DNA of 25,290 nucleotides. Origin: Actinophytocola sp036555685 (lineage in GTDB: Bacteria; Actinomycetota; Actinomycetes; Mycobacteriales; Pseudonocardiaceae). The position numbers were made by a program, and so were the translations under genes. The notes under the pieces were generated by a model. The model was given only the letters and a program-made list of their open reading frames with translations. It made no database searches and had not been told where the DNA came from. Every line of letters starts with the position of its first letter. Positions within the stretch are counted from its first letter, which is position 1. The stretch covers positions 1 to 25,290 of the forward strand of contig NZ_DATBKY010000088.1 in NCBI RefSeq assembly GCF_036555685.1, written 5' to 3'. Positions 15,532 through 21,873 of this stretch are shown here, in pieces.

Positions 15532-15890
15532 CAAGCAGCGCCAGGTCGAGCCGCGAGCGCCGAAGGCCGGGCGTGGCGCTCTTGCGTTCGCGAGCGAGTA
15601 GCGTGCTCAGCAGAGCGCGGGCAGCCGCATTCCGCGACACGTCCTGCTTGGCCACACGTTCCGCCTCGAGCAGGTGCACACAGCAAGGCTATCGTCGCCT
15701 TGCCCGACCGACGCCCAGCCCAACTCAAGATGAACCTGCGAGCGAGGCCGAGAAGAACGGCAGTTAGCGCATCCGTGTCGATGCGTTCGCCAAGGCCCCT
15801 ATGGGCCAAAGGTCCCTGGTCGAGGAACGATGAACAGGGCATACTCGATGCCTGATCTGTGGGCGCCGCCGAGGGAAGGGCGGTCATCAC
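15532..15890. other. 359-base gap; possible overlapping leaderless ORF
   Basis: No gene can be called with confidence. On the minus strand a GTG at 15679 is preceded at six bases by TAGCCT, the same -10-to-start layout as polA. About 50 codons with high third-position GC follow (starting HLLEAERVAKQDVSRNAAA, ending RSRLDLALLDD), and the frame then enters the flavoprotein out of frame, staying open to 15377. On the plus strand there is a short hairpin GGCCC-ctat-GGGCC (15794-15807), and GGGAAGGG at 15873-15880 that may be the ribosome site of the small zinc-finger gene. Confidence 0.4.
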
Positions 15891-16043
15891 ATGGTTGACG
15901 ACCGACCGCCTGGGAACGATCCGCTGAAATGGCGGAAGTATCGTTGCCCCAGGCCAGACTGCGCTAAGACAAAGCGGGCGACGGCTGCCCCTGCGTGCCC
16001 TGTCCATAAAGATGAGGTCATGGAACTGGTTGTCGAGCAATAA
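15891..16043 (+). CDS. 50-residue zinc-finger miniprotein
   Basis: ATG 15891 to TAA 16041-16043, 50 residues. Four potential zinc ligands occur in order: C19 and C24 (YRCPRPDCAK), then C36 and H39 (PACPVHK), giving CX4C-X11-CX2H, a compact zinc-ribbon or knuckle pattern. The N-terminus is polar and the C-terminus a short acidic/hydrophobic helix (EVMELVVEQ). GGGAAGGG lies about 10 bases upstream, slightly far for a ribosome site. It converges with the membrane-protein gene, with 29 bases between stops. GC content is lower than in the core genes. Small zinc-binding proteins of this look can be adaptors or nucleic-acid binders, but I do not recognise the family. Confidence 0.6.
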   Translation: MVDDRPPGNDPLKWRKYRCPRPDCAKTKRATAAPACPVHKDEVMELVVEQ

Positions 16044-16072
16044 TTTCGAAAGCGGTGTTCGCGCCAATGTAA

Positions 16073-17338
16073 CTATTCTTCCAATTTGACCTCATTGATT
16101 TCCATAAGCGCAGTGCAATATCCTCCAGCACTCGCGATTGCGGCCGAGTAGCTCACTAACGCCATGCCGAGAAATAGCCCAGCGATCACACATATCCCAA
16201 TCCATTGGGGAGCCGTGATGGTAGCAAACAGAACAAGGCTAAGCATGCTCAGAATGACATAGATGAACACCAGCGTGCAGTACATGTCGAGGCGAGTTCG
16301 GTACTGGTCATGATGCTGTTTGACTCTAGTTGACACCAGTTCCCGTCGACGTAGGACAAAGGCCTGCAGGGTCTCGTTCTCGCTCAGATTCAATGAGTCC
16401 TCAGTAGCCCGGATGATGTTGCCCAGTCTAGTCGGACGCAGCCGATGAACTTTAGGATGCTCGCGAATTCGACTACCGATTCGATCAATCTTCTCAGCCT
16501 TTTCAGCTGGGATACGATCCTGCCACGTCAATTGCGGAGTCATCTCGGTCGAATCTGATTCTCCAGTCCGTGGTTCAGGTTCGTCAGGATAGTATTTTCC
16601 GTGAATCTTGGAGTAGACTACATGCGACGGCTGACTGTCTAGCATATTTGCAAGAATTCGTTTGAAATCTTCCAAATCGAGTCTTGCTACTCGCTCCCGC
16701 ATCTTTCGAATGCGCTTGTCTCGATAGCGAGCCAGACTGAATTGATGCGTATGACGAACGTCTTCTTCACGACTCGAAGTGCCCCCCACTTGCTGCGATG
16801 TTTGTCCCGGGATGTCGTTCCTCCGAACCACTTGAGGTTCCGGTTCGTCACTGTAATACATTTGATGAACGTGGAGGTATACAATACGGGAAGACTCTTT
16901 ACCAAGCATGTCTCCAAGAGCCGCAACGAAGGCCGACAACTCGAGCTTACCTAGTCGATCTCGCATCTTTCGGAGACGTCGTCGCCTATAGCCAACCAGG
17001 GCCGCGAAAATCCCCAGTTTGAGAAACGGGCCCCAATATCCCTCCAAGAACCTTATTGCTCCGAACGAAAAGGCCTGACTTACCATCGCTGCGAGCACAA
17101 CCGAGAACAGCAGGACTACCAGAATTCCCAATGGTTTGGCGGTGAGGGCGACAACCGCCGCGCCCACGTCAAAGTTGCCTTGGCTGCGGAGCTGGAGCAG
17201 GATTGCTGTGCAGCCGACCAGCATTGCCGCAGGCAGCCAAGCGCTCAGGCTCAACTGATCGAGCACTTTGCTGATGAACTGTGAGAGCCCCTCGGGCTGG
17301 GGCTGTACTTCGGCGGATTCATTTGGCGCCTGTGCCAC
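16073..17338 (-). CDS. Membrane protein with internal duplication, unknown family
   Basis: Encodes 421 residues from GTG 17338. Layout: a polar N-terminus; two membrane segments (~32-50 and ~68-95), with another hydrophobic stretch at ~104-116; a cytoplasmic part with two copies of a ~53-residue basic unit (117-169 and 205-257), each ending in YYxDEPEP; a segment with 'RPTRLGNIIRATED' (~301-314); 'ETLQAFVLRRRELVSTRV'; and two closing membrane segments (~350-372, ~378-401). A PTRLGN-type string also occurs, as far as I recall, in uncharacterised bacterial membrane proteins. GC is about 50% in sampled lines, against ~70% in the flanks, pointing to horizontal gain. The start is uncertain: the frame stays open to GTG 17599 with further GTGs at 17362, 17380 and 17401/17404, and none has a ribosome site. 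Confidence 0.7.
   Translation of the reverse strand: MAQAPNESAEVQPQPEGLSQFISKVLDQLSLSAWLPAAMLVGCTAILLQLRSQGNFDVGAAVVALTAKPLGILVVLLFSVVLAAMVSQAFSFGAIRFLEGYWGPFLKLGIFAALVGYRRRRLRKMRDRLGKLELSAFVAALGDMLGKESSRIVYLHVHQMYYSDEPEPQVVRRNDIPGQTSQQVGGTSSREEDVRHTHQFSLARYRDKRIRKMRERVARLDLEDFKRILANMLDSQPSHVVYSKIHGKYYPDEPEPRTGESDSTEMTPQLTWQDRIPAEKAEKIDRIGSRIREHPKVHRLRPTRLGNIIRATEDSLNLSENETLQAFVLRRRELVSTRVKQHHDQYRTRLDMYCTLVFIYVILSMLSLVLFATITAPQWIGICVIAGLFLGMALVSYSAAIASAGGYCTALMEINEVKLEE
16568..16990 (-). repeat. Internal 53-residue duplication in the membrane protein
   Basis: Copy A lies at 16832-16990 (residues 117-169) and copy B at 16568-16726 (205-257). Aligned features: YRRRRLRKMRDRLGKLEL / YRDKRIRKMRERVARLDL, then 'F..(A/I)L..ML', then 'VYLHVHQMYYSDEPEP' / 'VYSKIHGKYYPDEPEP'. 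The copies have diverged at DNA level but hold length and no gaps. A 35-residue Ser/Gln/His-rich linker separates them. Confidence 0.85.
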
Positions 17339-17816
17339 GTCATGTTGCTGTCTCGGACGCACGGCAACATCGTTGCGCACAGCTGCTGGATGTCTCGGCA
17401 CCACGCCGTGGTGGCAGCCCGGAGGTTGCGGAATCTTTGATATCGCAACTAAAGCACTGGACGAGCGGGCGCTCAGATCAGCCACAAGCCGCTGGACCAG
17501 GCGGCGAGAGTTGGGCCCCCGCGAAGTCCGCCGCTCGCGGGTCAAGTACGCGCTCACCGCGACCAACTCCAGCCCCGCGACGCGACCGGCGTCTGCCACT
17601 CACTCACGCGGCGGGCCGGCAATACGTCCGCGAGCTGCGTACCCGGGGCCCAGCACCCGAAACCGGCCAAACCCCCGACGCCGGACAAATCGCACGGCCC
17701 TCACCGGCCTACCCGTCCGCTGTCGACCCCGCGAGTCCCCCACTCCGAACCAAGGCGCGTGGCGGCGTGGGTACCCTCGACGCTTCCCGCCCGCGACACC
17801 TGGGAGCGTTTACGCG
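17339..17816. other. 478-base region without a confident gene; composition boundary
   Basis: GC content steps from low (island side) to high at about 17,440-17,460. The AT-richer stretch 17,430-17,455 could hold the membrane-gene promoter, but I find no clean -35/-10 pair. The membrane-protein frame stays open on the minus strand up to 17599 with high third-position GC, so part of this may be its N-terminus or a gene remnant. No transposon ends, direct repeats or tRNA fragment of useful length are visible. Confidence 0.5.
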
Positions 17817-18503
17817 ATGTTGGAGCTCGCGCCGGTCGCGTTCGTGCTGGTCTTCGCAGCGATCATCGGGCTCATCGGCTGGCTGCTGGTCCGCACCGTC
17901 CGGCGCAACCGCGCGCCTCGGAACCCCGCCGTCGGTCACGACCTGGCCCGGCTGGCCGCCGAGCGGGGGTGGCACTACACCCCACGGGACGACGAGTTCC
18001 TCCGGCGGTTCGACGGCTACCCGTTCGGCCGGGGCGGGCAGCTGCGCCCAGCGCTCGACCTGGTCACCGGGACGCACCGGGGCCGGGAGTTCGCCTGCTT
18101 CCAGTTCGCCCCGCCGCGCTCGCTGTCGCCCGGAGAGGGCTCGGCGGAGATCGGCTACACCCGCGTCGTCGCGGTCACGCTGCCCGCGCCGGTGCCGACC
18201 CTGGTACTCAGCCCGGCCAGGTCCGCGCCGCGCTGGACGCGCCGATACACCACCGGCGACGACGCCTTCGACCGGACGTTCGCCGTGGGTACCGAGGACG
18301 AGCCGTTCGCCGACCACGTGCTGACCGAGCCGGTCCGGCGGTGGCTACTGGCCAACCCCCCGGCGGGCGCGCTGCGGCTCGGCGGGCCGAGCCTCGTCGC
18401 CTGGAACGCCGACACCGGCGGGTTCGCCGCGAGCATGGTCGAACCCGCCGTGGCGCACCTGAGTGACCTGCTGGACCAGATCCCGCCGGACGCGCTGCGC
18501 TGA
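17817..18503 (+). CDS. Hypothetical protein with one N-terminal membrane anchor
   Basis: Encodes 228 residues from ATG 17817 (GGGAG about 10 bases upstream). Residues ~5-27 (APVAFVLVFAAIIGLIGWLL) are a single membrane helix followed by RTVRRNR, so the remaining ~190 residues should face the cytoplasm. The soluble part has 'LARLAAERGWHYTPRDDEFLRRF', 'GTHRGREFACFQF', 'RWTRRYTTGDDAFDRTFAVGTED' and 'LTEPVRRWLLANPP'. This resembles uncharacterised actinobacterial proteins that I know only as hypothetical. No enzyme motif is seen. It converges with the LpqN-like gene, with 22 bases between them. Confidence 0.85.
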   Translation: MLELAPVAFVLVFAAIIGLIGWLLVRTVRRNRAPRNPAVGHDLARLAAERGWHYTPRDDEFLRRFDGYPFGRGGQLRPALDLVTGTHRGREFACFQFAPPRSLSPGEGSAEIGYTRVVAVTLPAPVPTLVLSPARSAPRWTRRYTTGDDAFDRTFAVGTEDEPFADHVLTEPVRRWLLANPPAGALRLGGPSLVAWNADTGGFAASMVEPAVAHLSDLLDQIPPDALR

Positions 18504-18525
18504 GCGGCCGCCCGGTACCCGAGCG

Positions 18526-19023
18526 CTAGTCCGCCGCGCTCGGCCCGGCCGGCCGGACGGTCCGCACAAACTCCTGGAAGTCCTCGAACACGTCATCGAG
18601 CTGTGCCCGCGTGCAGGTCAGCACGAGCTCGAGCACGGCACGTCGCGCCGGGTCGTCGACGTCCTGCATGGACACGAAAACCTGACACTGGACGAGCTCG
18701 AGCGGGTGCTCCGCACCGACCTCGATGTCGAGCACCTGGGTGATGCCCGGCGCGTCGGCGGAGCCCACCTCCCGGCGCTTGCGGACCCGTACGGACCCAG
18801 CTGTCTCCTCGAGGCGGTGGACCGACTCCTCGGCGATGGCGTCCATCGACAGCTCCGGCTCGCGGAACTGGCCGGCGATCGTCAGGTTGGCCGTGAAACC
18901 GTTGGCGGAGGCCGGGTGCAGCGCGACGAACGCCACGCCGGGCGCCCCGACCTCGTCCGGCGGCGCCGCCTGCCAGCCCTCCGGCAGCGAGAACTCGATG
19001 CGAACGGGTAGCTGGGTGACCAT
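18526..19023 (-). CDS. LpqN/DcrB-like protein, cytoplasmic form
   Basis: Encodes 165 residues. 'FSLPEGWQAAPPDEVGAPGVAFVAL' followed by alternating strands ('ANLTIAGQF') and the closing 'TCTRAQLDDVFEDFQEFVRTVRP' resembles the PsbP/DcrB/LpqN fold, in which the closing helix follows a sheet. Unlike mycobacterial LpqN/LpqT it has neither signal peptide nor lipobox Cys, so it should stay in the cytosol. The ATG start at 19023 has GGAG eight bases upstream. It is the third gene of the type VII cassette, 33 bases after the repeat-containing substrate. A chaperone or immunity-like role for that substrate is possible but unproven. Confidence 0.7.
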   Translation of the reverse strand: MVTQLPVRIEFSLPEGWQAAPPDEVGAPGVAFVALHPASANGFTANLTIAGQFREPELSMDAIAEESVHRLEETAGSVRVRKRREVGSADAPGITQVLDIEVGAEHPLELVQCQVFVSMQDVDDPARRAVLELVLTCTRAQLDDVFEDFQEFVRTVRPAGPSAAD

Positions 19024-19056
19024 GGGTGGAACTCCAAGCGTTGGTCGTGACGGCGG

Positions 19057-20400
19057 TCAGTCGAACGGGTTGATCGCGCTGGCCGCGTCGCCGAGGGTAT
19101 CGGTGATCTCGTCCGGGTCCACCGTGACCTCGAAGCCGAGCTTGGCGCCGACACCGAGGCCGACCCCGGCCTCCGCACCGATCGTCCACTTGCCGTCCTC
19201 GCCCTTGCCGATGGTCGCGTTGGCCTCGGCGCCGGCTCCCGCCCACGCCTCGCCGGTGAGGCCGGCTCCCAGCCCACCGACGTCGCCGTGCACCTCGCCG
19301 GTGGCCTTCGCGCCGGCGAACGCGTCCGCGCCCAGCTTGATGCCGTCCTTGCCGACCGCGCCCTGAACACCGGCCTCCGCGCCGACGTAGCCCTTGGCCG
19401 TGCCGCCGACCTCGGCGTACCCGTAGCGCGCGGAGCCCTCCGCCGAGGCGTTGACCAGGTAGGCCCCGGCCCGCGCCTGGCCGGTGATGCCGTCGCGGCT
19501 GATGCCCGCGGTCGCCGTGGCGTCCGCGCTGAGAGCCGAGACCTGGGCCTTGCCTGCCAGCGTGACGTCGCCGAGCTGGGTCGCGCCCATGGCGTCGGTC
19601 TTGAACAGGCTCGCCTCGGCCGTGCCGCCCACCAGCGTGGCATTGATGCCGGGTCCCTGCTTCTTCTGGAACTCCTCGCCCCACTGGCCGTACTTGGCGA
19701 ACTTGCTGCCCGCGTTCTGCTGGCGCTCAGCCTTCTCCAGCCAACTCTCCGTCTGCTTGATGTCGACGGCGACCTTCTGCGGCCCCTTCTTCTCCACGAA
19801 CTTCTGCGGTCCGGTCAGCCAGCTCGGCGCGCCCTTGCCCTTGCCGCCCTGGTTGTCGATGGCCTCAGCGTTGCTGTTGCCGGCCTTCTCCAGCTGGTCG
19901 CGCGCCCGGTCGAGGATCTCCCGGGCCTGCTGGCGCTTCGCCGCGCCGGGGTCGCTGAACGAACCGCCGACCGGCACCGGGCCGCCGGGCGACCCGGGCG
20001 TGGCACCCGGCGTCATGCCGGGCATGAACGAACCGCCCGTCGACTCGAAGTCCGAGATCGCCTGCCTGGTGGCCTGCTCTCCCTCGTTCCACAGCGCGAT
20101 GGCCTCGGCCGCCTGGCCTTGTGCCCAGGTGAGCGACGAGGCGTGGCTGTCGAGTGTGCTCGCGGCGGAGTTCATCGCGTCGCGGCCGAGGCGCCAGTTG
20201 GCCGGCTCCGGGGTGAACTTGTCCCAGAACGCGCTGCTGGCCGGCCCTTCCCAGCCCGGGATCCGGATACCGCTGAGGTCACCGGCGACCGTCTCCATCG
20301 TGTTCGCCTTCGTGCGCAGCTTGTCGGCCGCATCGGTGACCGCCGCGGGGTCGCCGGGGACGAGCTCCTTGGGGTCGTTGGTCTGGCCGAGCTCAGCCAT
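19057..20400 (-). CDS. Putative type VII secreted protein with Gly/Ala-rich repeats
   Basis: Encodes 447 residues from ATG 20400, which overlaps the upstream stop as TGATG with a GGGGGG run five bases before it. Residues ~10-115 match the T7SS-signal (WXG-like helical) domain: 'LVPGDPAAVTDAADKLRTKA', W50-E-G and 'DSHASSLTWAQGQAAEAIALW'. A Pro/Gly linker follows (~121-150), then a charged helical section (~153-245). From ~250 the sequence is Ala/Gly-rich with alternating small and polar residues, arranged in units opening with x-D-G (near 303, 352 and 402) about 48 residues apart; strands likely form a repetitive sheet or barrel. No recognised toxin domain or catalytic residues are present. 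It probably goes out through an ESX machine encoded elsewhere. Confidence 0.8.
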   Translation of the reverse strand: MAELGQTNDPKELVPGDPAAVTDAADKLRTKANTMETVAGDLSGIRIPGWEGPASSAFWDKFTPEPANWRLGRDAMNSAASTLDSHASSLTWAQGQAAEAIALWNEGEQATRQAISDFESTGGSFMPGMTPGATPGSPGGPVPVGGSFSDPGAAKRQQAREILDRARDQLEKAGNSNAEAIDNQGGKGKGAPSWLTGPQKFVEKKGPQKVAVDIKQTESWLEKAERQQNAGSKFAKYGQWGEEFQKKQGPGINATLVGGTAEASLFKTDAMGATQLGDVTLAGKAQVSALSADATATAGISRDGITGQARAGAYLVNASAEGSARYGYAEVGGTAKGYVGAEAGVQGAVGKDGIKLGADAFAGAKATGEVHGDVGGLGAGLTGEAWAGAGAEANATIGKGEDGKWTIGAEAGVGLGVGAKLGFEVTVDPDEITDTLGDAASAINPFD

Positions 20401-20741
20401 CAATTCCCCCCAGTAGGCGTCGGCGCGGGCCCCGGGGTCGGGTGCGGCACCGGGTGGGCCGGGTCGAACCGGGATGAGCCGGTGCGCTCCTTCTCCTCGT
20501 AGACACCCGCGGCGCCCTCCAACGCCTCACCGGCGGACGCCGAGCGCTGCTGGAGGATCTGCTTGGCGAGCTCCCACGTGGTACAGAAGTTCGACACCGC
20601 CGACGAAACCTTGCCGTGCCCGTACGCGTCGCCCTTGCCGGGGACCTCCTCGAGGTTCGTGTCGTCCGCCTTCGCGATGGCATCACCAATGCCGTTCGCC
20701 GCCGTGCGAAGCTCCTGTGGTTCTACGCGGTAGCCATCCAT
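20400..20741 (-). CDS. EspC-like small type VII secretion substrate
   Basis: Encodes 113 residues. The opening 'MDGYRVEPQELRTAANGIGDAI' is the standard start of ESX-1 EspC-like/T7SS target proteins. A helix-turn-helix hairpin carries W56 (TTWELAK) in place of a WxG, followed by the secretion signal YxxxE at residues 81-85 (YEEKE). The tail is Pro/Thr-rich. Such proteins are usually secreted as partners of the next gene's product, and the TGATG coupling here supports a complex. The start is the ATG at 20741; AGGG sits very close to it, so translation may rely on a weak site. Confidence 0.8.
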   Translation of the reverse strand: MDGYRVEPQELRTAANGIGDAIAKADDTNLEEVPGKGDAYGHGKVSSAVSNFCTTWELAKQILQQRSASAGEALEGAAGVYEEKERTGSSRFDPAHPVPHPTPGPAPTPTGGN

Positions 20742-20939
20742 GCCCTGTCACCCGTGTCGTCGCCTGCGGGAGCGCTGCCCATGACACCGACGAACCGAAC
20801 ACCGCCCCAGTTCCGTATGGCAGGAACGTAGTGGCATCGGGCACCGCGCGGCGGGGATTCCGCAAGTTTCACCTCGCCGACGGCGAAAGGTCCCGCGTAG
20901 GAGATCAACAGTGATGCCGCCGACCACTTGGTCGGCAGC

Positions 20940-21077
20940 ATGCGCGAATGGATTGCGATCATCGGTGGGCTGAACGCGGGGTTCGTCGCCGGCTACGCAG
21001 CAGGGCACGCGGCGGCCCGCTCAGCCGGCTCGGGAGCCGGAGCTGAACGGGCCGCGCGACCGGATGTCAGGAGCTGA
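20940..21077 (+). CDS. Possible 45-residue membrane miniprotein
   Basis: ATG 20940 to TGA 21075-21077. The predicted peptide begins MREWIAIIGGLNAGFVAGYA and has one Gly/Ala-rich hydrophobic helix followed by a small, basic-acidic tail. It has no ribosome site at this ATG. A good TAGGAG at 20898-20903 lies farther upstream and would better serve a GTG/ATG at 20911/20914 in another frame. It overlaps the next, convergent gene by 11 bases. It could be real or chance in a GC-rich intergenic region. Confidence 0.3.
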   Translation: MREWIAIIGGLNAGFVAGYAAGHAAARSAGSGAGAERAARPDVRS

Positions 21078-21534
21078 CGTAGGTGCCGTCCGTGCAGGCG
21101 TACTCGACGCCGCCCTTCTCGGCGCACGCCCACATGAGGTACGTCTGGTCCTCGGTCAGGTTGCCGGTCTTCCACGGGCTCGTGTACGGCGCGTTGTGGC
21201 CCGCGGTCGTCGCAGTGCGGCCGGTGCTCAGGTGAGCGTTGATGCCGTACCCGTCCCCGTACACGTCGGATGCCGCCAGCGCGTCGCCGGGGTCGCCGTT
21301 GGTGTCACACGGGTCCTGGCTCCACTTCGCGTAACCCGCCCACGTTCCGTCGCTCCAGTAGGCGTCGTTGTAGTAGTACGTGCAGCCGGCCTTCGTGGTG
21401 ACCTGATGCGCGACCAACTTCAGTGTGAGTGGCGCCGCCGGTGCGGCGTCCGCGGCGGCACCGGTCAGGAGCAGGCCGCCGAGAACAGCGGCGAGCGCCA
21501 CCATCATCGTTGCGATTCGGTGTGTCAGGCGCAT
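21067..21534 (-). CDS. Secreted four-cysteine hypothetical protein
   Basis: Encodes 155 residues from ATG 21534, with GGGGAG five bases upstream. A clear signal peptide: basic MRLTHR, hydrophobic core to ~25, and a likely cleavage after ADA (residue ~30). The mature ~125 residues are rich in Tyr, Trp, Gly, Asp and Thr, and contain four cysteines (51, 76, 137, 147), enough for two disulfides, with 'CTYYYNDAYW', 'DPCDTNGDPGD' and 'MWACAEKGGVEYACTDG'. No catalytic motif or known domain is recognised. It could be a small secreted binding protein or bacteriocin-like peptide, but nothing proves this. Confidence 0.75.
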   Translation of the reverse strand: MRLTHRIATMMVALAAVLGGLLLTGAAADAAPAAPLTLKLVAHQVTTKAGCTYYYNDAYWSDGTWAGYAKWSQDPCDTNGDPGDALAASDVYGDGYGINAHLSTGRTATTAGHNAPYTSPWKTGNLTEDQTYLMWACAEKGGVEYACTDGTYVSS

Positions 21535-21873
21535 GAATTCTCCCCAAACATGCTTTCCCTTTTCGTCCCCCAAAGGACCTTACGAAATCGTTCCTACCAC
21601 CGCCGCTCGCCGCCGAGCCCGGGAGCCGGGAAGTTGTCATCCAAATACAGTTGCGCCACCCGTGGTCACCGGGCTCGACCCGAGCCGATACGTCGGTGTG
21701 GCAACACTTTCGGCCACGCCCATCGACTTCGCATCGAATCGAGCACTCACGGGCGGTCCTTCCGAAATGGCCGGGCCGGGTTTCGAGTTTGACCGGAACT
21801 GACAATTCCGCGACCAGCGAACGGCCGGAAACGGTCAAAGCTTCCGAACTCCTGGCGAGCGGTGAGACCTTTC
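21535..21873. other. 339-base intergenic region with inverted repeats
   Basis: No gene is supported. An 8-bp inverted repeat TTTGACCG (21788-21795) / CGGTCAAA (21832-21839) is separated by 36 bases. A six-bp hairpin GTGAGA-cctt-TCTCAC (21862-21877) spans the stop codon of the condensation-domain gene and may help end its transcript. Upstream of the secreted-protein gene on the minus strand, TAAGGT could be a -10 box, without a good -35. Confidence 0.45.

Noticed and set aside
15531..16067. Minus-strand frame whose TGA overlaps the flavoprotein ATG as TGATG
   Set aside because: The translated product is Cys/Arg/Gly-rich with no domain and covers the zinc-finger gene in antisense. The overlap is probably coincidence.
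14871..17694. Possible att repeat: AATCGCAC in the tRNA 3' end and again near 17,687
   Set aside because: Only eight bases match and the following bases differ. That is too short and too likely by chance to call attachment sites.
17281..17816. Plus-strand frames reading through 17.3-17.8 kb into the anchored protein
   Set aside because: Pro/Arg/Ser-rich low-information sequence. The ATG at 17817 directly before the membrane helix is the sensible start.
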